Source: Pseudomonas sp. S04 | Lineage (GTDB): Bacteria > Pseudomonadota > Gammaproteobacteria > Pseudomonadales > Pseudomonadaceae | Direction: 5' to 3' | DNA: 64,000 nucleotides | Assembly: GCF_009834545.1 (NCBI RefSeq) | Contig: NZ_CP019427.1 | Location: forward strand, 5,887,001 to 5,951,000 | Part shown: positions 48,570 through 57,617 of the stretch, one piece after another | Layout: every line of letters starts with the position of its first letter | Numbering within the stretch: position 1 is the stretch's first letter | The notes under the pieces: generated by a model | What the model was told of the DNA's origin: nothing | The model's input: only the letters and a program-made list of their open reading frames with translations | Databases searched by the model: none | Position numbers and translations under genes: made by a program

Positions 48570-50492
48570 CTACTGCGCCGTGGCCTTCAAGCCTGCCAGC
48601 AGCAAGCGCTGATACAGATCCTCCTTCAAGCCCTCAGGCGTCGTCAGTTGCATGCGCGCCAGGTGCTGCGGGTACTCCGACGCCTGCGGCGCATCCAGCG
48701 CGGCCTTGCCCAACTGGAGGATCTCGGTCAGCTTGAATTTGCTCTTGAGCCAGTTCAACGCCCGCAACAAGTCCCGTTCCTCGCTGGAAAAATCACTGCC
48801 CAACGGATACTCCGGGAACAACTGTGGGTGCCGTGCGGCGATGGCCTGCAAGCGCTGCGGGGTGTTGTCGGTGAAGCGCTCTTGCAGGCGGAAATCCTTG
48901 GCCAGCTTGCCGGCTTTCTGCGCCTGCTCGATCAAGCCCGGCTGGAAACGTGAATCGCTGATGTTCAGCAGCAATTCGATGACCTTGGCATCGGTTTGAC
49001 CGCGCAGGTCGGCGATCCCGTACTCGGTGATCACGATGTCGCGCAAGTGGCGCGGGATCGTGCAGTGGCCGTACTGCCAGACGATGTTGGAGCTGATGTC
49101 GCCGCCCGACTCACGGCAACTGCGCAGAATCAGGATCGAGCGCGCGCCCTCCAGGGCATGGCCCTGGACGACAAAGTTGTATTGTCCGCCGACCCCACTC
49201 AGCACTCGCCCATCCTCCAGTTGGTCCGCTACCCCGGCCCCCATCAGGGTCATGGTGAAGGCACTGTTGATGAAGCGTGCATCCTGGCGCTGCAGGCGCT
49301 TGAGCTGCTCCTGCCCGTACAGCTCGTTGATATAGCTGATGGCGGTCATGTTGAATTCGCCGAGCTGGTCCTGGGGCAGATCGCGCAGGCGTTGGTAGAA
49401 GCTGCGCGGGCCGAGGAAAAATCCACCGTGAATCGACACCCCGCCCTGCGCCACCGACTCATCCAGGGTGCCGGCATTGGCCTGCTGTTGCAGGGCAACG
49501 TCGGGGTAAACCTTGCGCCGCACGATGCCGGCGTCAGACAACGCCAACAGGCCGTTGACGAACATTTCGCTGCAACCGTACAACCCTTTGGCAAAAGGCT
49601 CGACGCCCCCTTCGCGACTGATCAGGGGTGCCCAGTAGTGCGCGTCGAGGTCGGTCAGCAGCGCGCGGTAATGCTCGTTGTCCGCTTGCCGCGCGAGCAA
49701 CGCGGCGGTCAGCGCATCGCCCATGGAGCCAATGCCGATCTGCAGGGTGCCACCGTCGCGCACCAGGGTGCTGGCGTGCAAGCCGATGAAATGATCCTGG
49801 AAACCCACCGGCATGTTGGGGGTGGAAAACAGGGTACTGCGCTCCTCCTCGTCGATCAGCCAGTCGAACGTCTCGCGGTCGACTTCTGAATCACCGGGCA
49901 TGTACGGCAGGTCGCTGTGCACCTGGCCGAGCATCAGGATGGTTTCACCCGCCGCCCTGCGCTTGGCAATCATGGGCAGCAGGTCGAGGGTGATATCGGG
50001 ATTGCAGCTCAGGCTCAGGCGGCCAGGGTGCTGTGGGTCGTGGGCCACCAGTTGCGCCACCAGGTTCAAGCCGGCGGCGTTGATATCCCGGGCGGCGTGG
50101 CTGTAATTGCTGCTGACGTAGTCCTGCTGTGCCGAAGCGCTGTGCAGCAAGCTGCCAGGCTGCATGAAAAACTGCTGGATGTGGATGTTTGCGGGCAGTT
50201 GGTCTTTACGCAGGTCAGCGAGGAAGTCCAACTCCGGGTAGTCGCCAAACACGCGCTCGATGAAAGGCTCCAGGAACCGTCGCTGCAGGCCGTCGCCCAG
50301 GGGCGGACGACCCAGGCTCAAAGCGGTGTAGACCGTCAGCTGGCGCTCGGGCAGTTGGGCGATGCGTTGATAGAGCGCGTTGACGAAGCGGTTGGGTTTG
50401 CCTAATCCCAACGGCATGCCGAGGTGGATGTGCGCGGGTAACCGCGCCAGTACTTCATCGACTGCCTGCTCGATTGAAACGGACTGCACCAT
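48570..50492 (-). CDS. Acetyl-CoA hydrolase/transferase family protein
   Basis: A 640-residue protein of the CoA-transferase family I-like group (acetyl-CoA hydrolase, butyrate-acetoacetate type). Features include a GIGSMGDALTAALL stretch that forms the oxyanion/glycine-rich loop, SHGG-like VSIHGGFFLGPRSFYQRL, and a C-terminal acetyl-CoA hydrolase domain with FVVQGHALEGARSILILRSCR and YGIADLRGQTD. It is longer than most family members (about 430-550). The substrate is unknown; acetate, propionate or succinate exchange is possible. It stands alone. Confidence 0.82.
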   Translation of the reverse strand: MVQSVSIEQAVDEVLARLPAHIHLGMPLGLGKPNRFVNALYQRIAQLPERQLTVYTALSLGRPPLGDGLQRRFLEPFIERVFGDYPELDFLADLRKDQLPANIHIQQFFMQPGSLLHSASAQQDYVSSNYSHAARDINAAGLNLVAQLVAHDPQHPGRLSLSCNPDITLDLLPMIAKRRAAGETILMLGQVHSDLPYMPGDSEVDRETFDWLIDEEERSTLFSTPNMPVGFQDHFIGLHASTLVRDGGTLQIGIGSMGDALTAALLARQADNEHYRALLTDLDAHYWAPLISREGGVEPFAKGLYGCSEMFVNGLLALSDAGIVRRKVYPDVALQQQANAGTLDESVAQGGVSIHGGFFLGPRSFYQRLRDLPQDQLGEFNMTAISYINELYGQEQLKRLQRQDARFINSAFTMTLMGAGVADQLEDGRVLSGVGGQYNFVVQGHALEGARSILILRSCRESGGDISSNIVWQYGHCTIPRHLRDIVITEYGIADLRGQTDAKVIELLLNISDSRFQPGLIEQAQKAGKLAKDFRLQERFTDNTPQRLQAIAARHPQLFPEYPLGSDFSSEERDLLRALNWLKSKFKLTEILQLGKAALDAPQASEYPQHLARMQLTTPEGLKEDLYQRLLLAGLKATAQ

Positions 50493-50584
50493 CAGACCCC
50501 TCCCGACCTATCCATGAATGACGCTAACCCGAGCTTGCCGGGTCTTGCGTGCCATGACCAGTCTTGAGGTCAAATCCCAGGCAC

Positions 50585-50613
50585 AAAAAAGCCGCTCGCA
50601 AGCGGCTTTTTTT
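50585..50613 (-). terminator. Intrinsic terminator of cytochrome c5 gene
   Basis: AAAAGCCGCT / AGCGGCTTTT hairpin with a four-base loop and flanking A and T runs, 16 bp downstream of the cytochrome stop on the minus strand. Confidence 0.85.
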
Positions 50614-50628
50614 GCTGAAGACGGCGGC

Positions 50629-51054
50629 TTATTTCAGGCCGGACATCTTCTGGATGGCGCCTTTGAGGTCATCATCGGAGCAGTCTGCGCAGGTGCCTTT
50701 AGGAGGCATTGCGTTGATCCCGGTAATGGCCTTGGCCAGGATGCCGTCAAGGCCGCCCTGGTGATCGGCACGCTCTTTCCAGGCTGCAGTGTCACCGATT
50801 TTCGGTGCGCCCAGCAGGCCACTACCGTGGCAAGCGTTGCAATGTTTGGCAATAATCTCATCCGGGGTTTTCGCCCCGCCGCCGCCTGCCGAAGCAGCGA
50901 CTTCCATCCCCTTGCACTCCTGACCTTGCACACAGACCTGGCCGACTGGTTCAAGGCGCTTGGCAATATCGTCGTTGGTCGCAGCTTGAGCGCTGACTGC
51001 CCAAAGGGCCAATACGGTTGCTGGTGCGGCCAGCATTTTCATAATTAGGTTCAC
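50629..51054 (-). CDS. cycB: Cytochrome c5
   Basis: A 141-residue periplasmic monoheme cytochrome. A signal peptide of about 24 residues ends SAQA. A spacer with two cysteines (CVQGQEC) leads to the heme motif CNACH at 72-76, and the axial methionine is in AMPPKG. The two cysteines in GTCADCS are the disulfide pair of class c5. GTG at 51054 is the likely start, with GAGG eight bases upstream. A role in electron transfer to terminal oxidases or denitrification is plausible. Confidence 0.92.
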   Translation of the reverse strand: MNLIMKMLAAPATVLALWAVSAQAATNDDIAKRLEPVGQVCVQGQECKGMEVAASAGGGGAKTPDEIIAKHCNACHGSGLLGAPKIGDTAAWKERADHQGGLDGILAKAITGINAMPPKGTCADCSDDDLKGAIQKMSGLK

Positions 51055-51224
51055 GCGTACACCCTCAATGGTGGCTAGTCACGCCCACGGCCACGGTTTC
51101 GCAGGCGGGCGCAAGTATAACGGTTAGCCCGCCACACTGAAACAACCCTAAAGTCCTAGGGGTATTAAGTCATGGCGAAATACTGCTCGGGCGCCTCGAA
51201 AAACCTTGGCGGACGCCTCTTTTC

Positions 51225-51773
51225 TTAGAAATTGGCTGGTGTGGCTGCGCTGATTAGTCGCGCAGGCGCATCAAACGGATTGCGGAAACGATGTGGCTTG
51301 GTGCTTTCAAAATAGTAGCTGTCACCGGCTTCGAGCACGAAGGTCTCAAGCCCGACCACCAATTCCAGGCGCCCTTCGAGCAGAATCCCGGTTTCCTCCC
51401 CTTCGTGGGTAAGCATCTCTTCACCGGTATCGGCACCCGGTGGATAGATCTCGTTGAGGAAGGCGATTGCACGGCTCGGATGGGCCTTGCCCACCAGTTT
51501 CATGGTCACCGCGCCATCGGAGATATCGATCAGCTCGTTGGCTTTATAGACGATCTGCGTTGGTTTTTCCTGGAGGATCTCTTCGGAAAAGAACTCGACC
51601 ATGGACATGGGGATGCCGCCAAGCACCTTCCTCAGCGAACTGATGGAAGGGCTGACACTGTTTTTCTCGATCATGGAAATGGTGCTGTTGGTCACACCCG
51701 CGCGTTTGGCGAGCTCACGCTGGGAAAGACCTTTTAGTTTGCGGATCGATTGCAGTCGTTCACCGACGTCCAA
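51225..51773 (-). CDS. pauR: PauR/PuuR-like XRE-cupin transcriptional regulator
   Basis: A 182-residue repressor-type protein. The XRE helix-turn-helix is at residues 5-58 (RKLKGLSQRELAKRAGVTNS), and a cupin sensor domain at about 105-180 (HEGEETGILLEGRLELVVG). PauR of P. aeruginosa represses polyamine catabolism genes and lies in the same place next to dadX; PuuR is the E. coli counterpart. It starts with TTG at 51773, with GGGAGG eight bases upstream. An inverted repeat just upstream may be its own operator. Confidence 0.9.
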   Translation of the reverse strand: MDVGERLQSIRKLKGLSQRELAKRAGVTNSTISMIEKNSVSPSISSLRKVLGGIPMSMVEFFSEEILQEKPTQIVYKANELIDISDGAVTMKLVGKAHPSRAIAFLNEIYPPGADTGEEMLTHEGEETGILLEGRLELVVGLETFVLEAGDSYYFESTKPHRFRNPFDAPARLISAATPANF

Positions 51774-51800
51774 TGCATTTGCCTCCCAGGATTCAGGTTA

Positions 51801-51845
51801 TGTAAATATTGAGCGTTATCATGGCGACAGCGTTCAGTATTTACA
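51801..51845. promoter_or_regulatory. Inverted-repeat operator candidate upstream of pauR
   Basis: TGTAAATATTGA (51801-51812) and TCAGTATTTACA (51834-51845) are inverted copies with one mismatch, separated by 21 bp, so their centres are 33 bp apart, about three helical turns. The repeat begins 28 bp upstream of the pauR TTG start. It could bind PauR dimers on one face of the helix. Confidence 0.5.
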
Positions 51846-51901
51846 ACACTTGAGCCCAGGTCCGGTTCGCCAGCGCCCCAGCGGCTGTACCCCGCGGCCC
51901 G

Positions 51902-52975
51902 TCAGGCCTCGGAATAGAGCCGTGGCACCCGACGCAGGTTGCAGAAGATCTGGTAAGGAATGGTGCCCGCAGCCATCGCGATATCGCTGGCGAGGATGTT
52001 TTTGCCCCATAACTCGACCGTCGAACCCAGGCCAGCCTGGGGCACATCGGTCAAATCGATACACAGCATGTCCATCGACACACGCCCCAACAACTGACTG
52101 CGCTGCCCCGCCACCAGCACCGGCGTACCGGTCGGCGCCTGCCGCGGATAACCGTCGGCATAGCCCATGGCGACCACACCCAGGCGCATGGGTTTTGGCG
52201 TGATGTAACGGGCGCCATAACCCACGGGTTCGCCGGCCGGCAATTCGCGCACACTGATGACTTTCGACTCCAGGGTCATCACCGGCTGTAAACGCGCGGC
52301 CACAGAGTTGGCTTCCTCGAACGGGGTGGCGCCATACAGCATGATGCCGGGGCGCACCCAGTCGCTGGGCACCTGCGGCCAACCCAGCACGGCCGGCGAG
52401 TTACGCAGGCTGACCTGCGCCGACAAGCCCTGGCGCGCAGCTTCAAATACCGCGACCTGCTCGCCTGCACTGCTGCTATCGAGCTCATCGGCGCGGGCGA
52501 AGTGGCTCATCAGCACGATTTTCGCGACCTTGCCGCTGGCCAGCAGCCGTTGATACGCCGCCTGATAATCCGCAGGATGCAGGCCGACGCGGTGCATGCC
52601 CGAGTCCAGCTTGAGCCAGACGGTGATCGGCTTGCGCAGCGTCGCCTGCTCGATCGCTTCGAGCTGCCACAACGAATGCACCACACACCACAAATCCTGC
52701 TCGACGATCAGCGACAGCTCATCGGCTTCGAAAAAGCCTTCGAGCAGCAACACCGGCGCACGGATGCCAGCAGCGCGCAGCTCCAGGGCTTCTTCGATGC
52801 AGGCTACGGCAAACCCATCGGCATCCGCTTCCAGCGCCTGGGCACAGCGCACTGCGCCATGGCCATAGGCATCGGCCTTGATCACCGCGAGGGCGCGCGC
52901 CCCCGAGACTTCACGGGCCAGTTGGTAGTTGTGACGCAGGGCTTGCAGATCAATCAGGGCACGAGCAGGACGCAT
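51902..52975 (-). CDS. dadX: Catabolic alanine racemase
   Basis: A 357-residue PLP racemase supplying D-alanine for oxidation by DadA. K33 ([11 protein letters not shown]) binds PLP, Y253 or nearby in [11 protein letters not shown] is the second catalytic base, and [11 protein letters not shown] is the conserved internal block. The ATG at 52975 gives the standard length; the longer frame to 53119 is unsupported. The minus-strand order dadA, ridA, dadX is as in P. aeruginosa. Confidence 0.95.
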   Translation of the reverse strand: MRPARALIDLQALRHNYQLAREVSGARALAVIKADAYGHGAVRCAQALEADADGFAVACIEEALELRAAGIRAPVLLLEGFFEADELSLIVEQDLWCVVHSLWQLEAIEQATLRKPITVWLKLDSGMHRVGLHPADYQAAYQRLLASGKVAKIVLMSHFARADELDSSSAGEQVAVFEAARQGLSAQVSLRNSPAVLGWPQVPSDWVRPGIMLYGATPFEEANSVAARLQPVMTLESKVISVRELPAGEPVGYGARYITPKPMRLGVVAMGYADGYPRQAPTGTPVLVAGQRSQLLGRVSMDMLCIDLTDVPQAGLGSTVELWGKNILASDIAMAAGTIPYQIFCNLRRVPRLYSEA

Positions 52976-53067
52976 GGCGGCAGGCTTCCAGGCGGTTGGC
53001 GGGGAGGGAAGAAAAAACCGGCGCTGAAGACAGTATGAACCGCCAACAGCACCGGCAGAGGGATCGT

Positions 53068-53421
53068 TTACGGCAGAGCGGCGACTATCGACACTTCTAC
53101 CAGGATTTCTGGTTCGCACAGCTTGGCTTCCACCGTCGCCCGCGCTGGCGCGACGTTTTTCGGCAGCCAGCTGTCCCAGACACTGTTCATGCCCTGGAAG
53201 TCGGCATCGATGTCTTTCAGGTAGATCGTCGCCGACAGTAACCGGGTCTTGTCGGTACCGGCCAGATCGAGCAAACGCTCGATGTTGGCCAGGGTCTCGC
53301 GGGTCTGCTGTTCAACTCCGGCGTTCATGTCGTCGCCGACCTGTCCTGCCAGGTACACCGTACCGCTGTGGACTACGATCTGGCTCAAACGCTCATTGGT
53401 GAGCTGGCGCTGGATTGACAT
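53068..53421 (-). CDS. RidA family protein (reactive intermediate deaminase)
   Basis: A 117-residue RidA/YjgF/YER057c protein that hydrolyses reactive imines and enamines, which D-amino acid dehydrogenase and PLP enzymes generate. Family features: [14 protein letters not shown], then [29 protein letters not shown] and the terminal [10 protein letters not shown] with the substrate-contacting glutamate. The ATG at 53421 lies 29 bp inside the 3' end of dadA, so translation is likely coupled. Its place in the dad operon suits detoxification of the imine released by DadA. Confidence 0.93.
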   Translation of the reverse strand: MSIQRQLTNERLSQIVVHSGTVYLAGQVGDDMNAGVEQQTRETLANIERLLDLAGTDKTRLLSATIYLKDIDADFQGMNSVWDSWLPKNVAPARATVEAKLCEPEILVEVSIVAALP

Positions 53422-54697
53422 GTTTTGCAGACTCCTGGTGGGTGTTGCCATAGCGAGAAATATCGAGGCCTTCGGCGCTGATCTGCGGCGTTTTCTTGGC
53501 CATCAGATCGGCGAGCAGGCGGCCGGAGCCACAGGCCATGGTCCAGCCGAGCGTGCCGTGACCGGTGTTCAGGAACAGGTTCTTGAACGGGGTGGCACCA
53601 ACAATCGGCGTGCCATCCGGCGTGGTCGGACGCAGGCCGGTCCAGAAACTGGCTTGCTGCAGGTCGCCGCCCTGAGGATAGAGATCGTTGACGATCATCT
53701 CCAGCGTTTCACGCCGACGCGGGTTCAGCGACAGGTCAAAACCGGCAATCTCCGCCATGCCACCGACGCGGATGCGGTTGTCGAAACGGGTGATCGCGAC
53801 CTTGTAGGTCTCGTCGAGAATGGTCGAGGTCGGAGCCATGGCCGGATTGGTGATCGGCACGGTCAGCGAGTAACCCTTGAGCGGATACACCGGGGCCTTG
53901 ATGCCCAACGGCTTGAGCAACTGCGGCGAGTAACTGCCCAGCGCCAGCACGTAGCGGTCGGCGGTTTCCAGCTTGCCGTCAATCCACACACCGTTGATCC
54001 GGTCACCGGCGAAGTCCAGGCGCTGGATGTCCTGACCGAAGCGGAATTCAACGCCCAGCTTGATCGCCATTTCCGCCAGGCGGGTGGTGAAGATCTGGCA
54101 GTCGCCGGTCTGGTCGTTCGGCAGGCGCAGGGCACCGGCCAGGATGTCGGTGACGCTGGCCAGGGCCGGTTCGACGCGGGCAATGCCGGCGCGGTCGAGC
54201 AGCTCGAACGGCACACCGGACTCCTTGAGTACAGCGATGTCCTTGGCGGCGCCATCCAGTTGCGCCTGGGTACGGAACAGCTGGGTGGTCCCCAGGCTGC
54301 GGCCTTCGTAGGCGATACCGGTTTCGGCGCGCAATTCGTCGAGGCAGTCACGGCTGTACTCGGACAGGCGGACCATGCGCTCCTTGTTCACCGCATAACG
54401 GCTGGCGGTACAGTTGCGCAGCATCTGCGCCATCCACAGGTACTGGTCGATATCGGCGGTGGCCTTGATGGCCAGCGGGGCGTGGCGCTGCAACAGCCAC
54501 TTGATGGCCTTGAGCGGCACACCCGGAGCAGCCCATGGCGACGCATAGCCCGGCGATACCTGGCCGGCGTTGGCGAAACTGGTTTCCATGGCAGCGGCCG
54601 GTTGACGATCCACGACCGTCACTTCAAAGCCGGCCCGAGCCAGATAGTAGGCACTGGCGGTACCGATTACGCCGCTACCCAAGACCAGAACGCGCAT
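53393..54697 (-). CDS. dadA: D-amino acid dehydrogenase, small subunit
   Basis: A 434-residue FAD enzyme that oxidises D-alanine to pyruvate and ammonia, feeding electrons to the respiratory chain. The dinucleotide-binding motif [17 protein letters not shown] lies at residues 7-23, and [20 protein letters not shown] near the C-terminus is characteristic. The ATG at 54697 is eight bases after AGGG; a start at 54712 would only overlap the ribosome site. It is divergent from lrp, which controls it in relatives. Confidence 0.96.
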   Translation of the reverse strand: MRVLVLGSGVIGTASAYYLARAGFEVTVVDRQPAAAMETSFANAGQVSPGYASPWAAPGVPLKAIKWLLQRHAPLAIKATADIDQYLWMAQMLRNCTASRYAVNKERMVRLSEYSRDCLDELRAETGIAYEGRSLGTTQLFRTQAQLDGAAKDIAVLKESGVPFELLDRAGIARVEPALASVTDILAGALRLPNDQTGDCQIFTTRLAEMAIKLGVEFRFGQDIQRLDFAGDRINGVWIDGKLETADRYVLALGSYSPQLLKPLGIKAPVYPLKGYSLTVPITNPAMAPTSTILDETYKVAITRFDNRIRVGGMAEIAGFDLSLNPRRRETLEMIVNDLYPQGGDLQQASFWTGLRPTTPDGTPIVGATPFKNLFLNTGHGTLGWTMACGSGRLLADLMAKKTPQISAEGLDISRYGNTHQESAKHVNPAPAHQ

Positions 54698-54786
54698 TTT
54701 TTTATCCCTCATCGCGGCAAACCGCTGACGTTGTTGTGTACAAGCAATGATGAGCGCAGTGTAAAAAACATTTGCCAGTGCTTTTC

Positions 54787-54815
54787 ACTATATAAGTGCC
54801 TATATTTGGCGACAA
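54787..54815 (-). promoter_or_regulatory. Candidate sigma-70 promoter of dadA
   Basis: On the minus strand TTGTCG (54810-54815) and TATAGT (54787-54792) are separated by exactly 17 bp, placing the transcription start about 85 bases upstream of the dadA ATG. The surrounding AT-rich DNA with repeated CTATAT tracts is suitable for Lrp binding. Confidence 0.55.
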
Positions 54816-54853
54816 TTCTCGGCAATTTGGCTTTTCACGGAGGCGCATCCCCT

Positions 54854-55342
54854 ATGCGGACCAACACTCAAACCAAACGTGAGCTGGACAAGATCGACCG
54901 CAACATCCTGCGCATCCTCCAGGCTGACGGGCGCATTTCGTTTACTGAGCTGGGGGAGAAGGTCGGCCTGTCGACCACGCCCTGTACCGAGCGGGTGCGG
55001 CGCCTGGAGCGCGAAGGGATCATCATGGGCTACAACGCCCGGCTCAATCCGCAACACCTCAAGGGCAGCTTGCTGGTGTTCGTCGAGATCAGCCTGGACT
55101 ACAAGTCCGGTGACACCTTCGAAGAGTTCCGCCGCGCGGTGCTGAAACTGCCGCACGTACTGGAATGCCACTTGGTATCCGGGGACTTCGACTACCTGGT
55201 GAAGGCACGGATTTCCGAGATGGCCTCGTACCGCAAATTGCTCGGCGATATCCTGCTCAAACTGCCCCACGTGCGTGAGTCCAAGAGCTACATCGTGATG
55301 GAAGAGGTGAAGGAGAGCCTGAGCTTGCCGATTCCGGATTGA
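54854..55342 (+). CDS. Lrp/AsnC family regulator (DadR-like)
   Basis: A 162-residue leucine-responsive regulatory protein. The helix-turn-helix occupies residues 8-55 (DKIDRNILRILQADGRISFTELGEKVGLS), and the RAM effector domain residues 70-150. The start at 54854, preceded by GGAGG, is set against a long frame that runs backwards into dadA. In pseudomonads this protein activates dadA-dadX with L-alanine as effector. Confidence 0.93.
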   Translation: MRTNTQTKRELDKIDRNILRILQADGRISFTELGEKVGLSTTPCTERVRRLEREGIIMGYNARLNPQHLKGSLLVFVEISLDYKSGDTFEEFRRAVLKLPHVLECHLVSGDFDYLVKARISEMASYRKLLGDILLKLPHVRESKSYIVMEEVKESLSLPIPD

Positions 55343-55372
55343 GGCCTGTGGTAAGTGTCCGTGCGCTGTGAC

Positions 55373-55726
55373 CTACACCAAAACCTGTCGGTTAGCAGCC
55401 ATGTACTCGAACACCTGCGCCTCGACCCGTGGGTGGATCAACTCCACCGGTCCGCGACCGTTGGGGCATGGCAGGGTCTTGGTGGTGCCGAACAAGCGAC
55501 AGATCAGCGGCCGCTCGCCATACACGGTGCAGCCATTGGGACCCAGGTGTACGCAGTTCAGCTCGTCCAGGGCGGCATCCTGCTCGGCGCGAGTCTTGCG
55601 CGGCAGGCGGGACATTTCTTCCGGCGACGTGGTGACCGGACCACAGCAGTCATGACAGCCGGGCACGCACTCGAACGAGGGAATCTGCTGGCGCAGGGTA
55701 CGAACGGTCTCGCGGTTGCAGCTCAT
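55373..55726 (-). CDS. YkgJ family cysteine cluster protein
   Basis: A 117-residue protein with the YkgJ/UPF0153 zinc- or iron-chelating cysteine pattern: C-x3-C-x2-CC in FECVPGCHDCCGP, then C in LNCVHLGPNGCTVYGERPLICRLF and a further cysteine near the end. Metal binding is likely; the function is unknown. The ATG at 55726 is weakly supported by AGGGG 13 bases upstream, but a longer start at 55795 has no family support. Confidence 0.88.
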   Translation of the reverse strand: MSCNRETVRTLRQQIPSFECVPGCHDCCGPVTTSPEEMSRLPRKTRAEQDAALDELNCVHLGPNGCTVYGERPLICRLFGTTKTLPCPNGRGPVELIHPRVEAQVFEYMAANRQVLV

Positions 55727-55837
55727 CGAAACAAATACCCCTAAGGTGAACAAGGTCGGATTTTGCCCTAAAAGCCCTGCGCCAGACAGCAACAACCGAC
55801 CAGTGTTGCCCAGGCAGAAAGGTCCGGCTTATGCTCC

Positions 55838-55848
55838 GTAAAATTTAC
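55838..55848. promoter_or_regulatory. Short palindrome upstream of the amine oxidoreductase gene
   Basis: GTAAAATTTAC is an 11-base palindrome 28 bp before the ATG at 55876, followed by TCAAC. It shares the GTAAA / TTTAC ends of the repeat near pauR, hinting at the same regulator, but the match is short. Confidence 0.3.
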
Positions 55849-55875
55849 TCAACACCCGATAATCAGGATCAACCC

Positions 55876-57186
55876 ATGACTGCCCGTGTTCAGCCGCCTG
55901 TCCCGAGCACCCATATCGCCTCCTATTACGCCGCCAGCAGCCTGCCGCAGCCGGATCATCCGGTACTTGCCGGTGAGCAACTGGCCGACGTGTGCGTGGT
56001 GGGCGGTGGTTTTTCCGGCCTGAACACAGCCATTGAACTGGCCCAGCGCGGTCTTCGCGTGGTGCTGCTGGAAGCACACAAAATCGGCTGGGGCGCCAGC
56101 GGACGTAATGGCGGGCAGTTGATTCGTGGTGTCGGCCATGGCCTGGACCAATTCAGCAATGTGCTGGGGGCCGAAGGCGTACGCCAGATGAAACTGATGG
56201 GCCTGGAGGCGGTGGACATCGTTCGCCAGCGGGTCGAGCAGTTCCAGATCCCCTGCGACCTGACCTGGGGCTACTGCGACCTCGCCAACAAACCCCGCGA
56301 CTTGGAAGGTTTCGCCGCGGACGCGGACGAACTGCGCAGCCTCGGTTATCGCCACACCACCCGCCTGCTGCAAGCGCACGAGATGCACAGCGTGGTGGGC
56401 TCAGACCGCTACGTGGGCGGACTGATCGACATGGGCTCGGGGCACCTGCACCCGCTGAACCTGGCCCTGGGTGAAGCCGCTGCCGCCCAGCAACTGGGGG
56501 TCCGTCTGTTCGAGCAATCGGCAGTGACCCGCATCGACTACGGGCCCGAGGTCAAGGTCCACACCGCGCAAGGTTCGGTCCGCGCCAAGACCCTGGTGCT
56601 GGGCTGCAACGCCTACCTCAATCACCTCAACCCGCACCTGAGCGGCAAAGTGCTGCCCGCCGGCAGCTACATCATCGCCACCGAACCCTTGAGTGAAGAG
56701 CAGGCCCACGCCCTGCTGCCGCAGAACATGGCCGTGTGCGACCAACGCGTGGCGCTGGACTACTACCGGCTTTCGGCAGACCGACGCCTGCTGTTCGGCG
56801 GCGCCTGCCACTATTCGGGCCGCGATCCGGCGGACATCGGCGCCTACATGCGACCGAAGATGCTGGAGGTTTTCCCGCAATTGAGCGCGGTGAAGATCGA
56901 CTATCAGTGGGGCGGCATGATCGGCATCGGCGCCAACCGCCTGCCCCAGATTGGCCGGCTCAAGGACCAGCCGAATGTGTATTACGCCCAGGCGTACTCC
57001 GGACACGGGGTGAATGCCACTCACCTGGCCGGCAAACTACTGGGTGAAGCCATCAGCGGCCAGCACAGCGGCGGTTTCGACCTGTTCGCCAAAGTACCGC
57101 ACGTGACCTTCCCGGGCGGCCGCTACTTGCGCTCGCCATTGCTGGCCCTGGGGATGTTGTGGCACCGACTCAAAGAGCTGGCCTGA
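55876..57186 (+). CDS. FAD-dependent amine oxidoreductase, PauB-like
   Basis: A 436-residue DAO-superfamily flavoenzyme. The FAD-binding motif GGGFSGLNTAIELAQRG is near residue 42, GWGASGRNGGQLIRG near 75, and HGVNATHLAGKLLGEA near the C-terminus completes the site. PauB and PuuB enzymes oxidise gamma-glutamyl-putrescine or related polyamine adducts, and this gene keeps the place of PauB4 after dadA-lrp in P. aeruginosa. CAGGA seven bases before ATG 55876 decides the start. The product could feed the aldehyde dehydrogenase at 62-63.5 kb. Confidence 0.85.
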   Translation: MTARVQPPVPSTHIASYYAASSLPQPDHPVLAGEQLADVCVVGGGFSGLNTAIELAQRGLRVVLLEAHKIGWGASGRNGGQLIRGVGHGLDQFSNVLGAEGVRQMKLMGLEAVDIVRQRVEQFQIPCDLTWGYCDLANKPRDLEGFAADADELRSLGYRHTTRLLQAHEMHSVVGSDRYVGGLIDMGSGHLHPLNLALGEAAAAQQLGVRLFEQSAVTRIDYGPEVKVHTAQGSVRAKTLVLGCNAYLNHLNPHLSGKVLPAGSYIIATEPLSEEQAHALLPQNMAVCDQRVALDYYRLSADRRLLFGGACHYSGRDPADIGAYMRPKMLEVFPQLSAVKIDYQWGGMIGIGANRLPQIGRLKDQPNVYYAQAYSGHGVNATHLAGKLLGEAISGQHSGGFDLFAKVPHVTFPGGRYLRSPLLALGMLWHRLKELA

Positions 57187-57199
57187 TCCGAAGAGCCGC

Positions 57200-57442
57200 T
57201 CAAAGCTGCCAGAACGGCTTCAGCCCCTCTTCCCTCGCCTGCTCACGACTCAAGCCGACATCGCGCAGTTGTTCCGGGGTGAGTTCGAGCAGGGTCTTGC
57301 GCGTGTGCAGACGGTGCCACAGCAAACCCCAGCGCCCCAGGCAGGACGGGGCATTGCGGATCGCCGTCGGCATGCCCTGGTCGTGCCCTGCCACCAGTTC
57401 CTGACTGTGTAACGTCAGCCGCACATCGCTCAAGCCGTTCAT
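57200..57442 (-). CDS. DUF1127 domain small protein
   Basis: An 80-residue protein. The C-terminal part GRWGLLWHRLHTRKTLLELTPEQLRDVGLSREQA is the DUF1127 motif with R-x-x-L and L-x-D-V/I-G-L/I. DUF1127 proteins in other bacteria bind RNA and influence metabolism. It is divergent from a MocR gene with 175 bp between starts, so the regulator may control it. Function here is unknown. Confidence 0.85.
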   Translation of the reverse strand: MNGLSDVRLTLHSQELVAGHDQGMPTAIRNAPSCLGRWGLLWHRLHTRKTLLELTPEQLRDVGLSREQAREEGLKPFWQL

Positions 57443-57505
57443 TTTTAGTGCTCCTGTTTACTTGGGTAGCCAGAGATTCCATGATGCGCGGGCAGGCAAA
57501 ACCAT

Positions 57506-57590
57506 TACAGATTCAATGGACCTGTATTACCTCCATACAGATTTGCTGAATTAACCGCTGAATGATGGTTTTTTTCCTGATCTGTACTGG
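57506..57590. promoter_or_regulatory. Repeated CTGTAT/ATACAG elements between DUF1127 and MocR genes
   Basis: The divergent promoter region contains CTGTAT-N7-ATACAG (57522-57540), a second ACAGATT (57507-57513 and 57537-57543, 30 bp apart) and ATCTGTACTGG near 57580. Several copies of one hexamer in direct and inverted orientation fit an operator for a GntR/MocR regulator. Confidence 0.45.
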
Positions 57591-57617
57591 TCCCTCCTCT
57601 CACACCGAGGCTGAAAC

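Noticed and set aside
53249..55342. 697-codon frame running antisense through ridA and dadA into lrp
   Set aside because: Only the last 162 codons match a family (Lrp). The rest is the antisense shadow of dadA, and GGAGG before 54854 fixes the true start.
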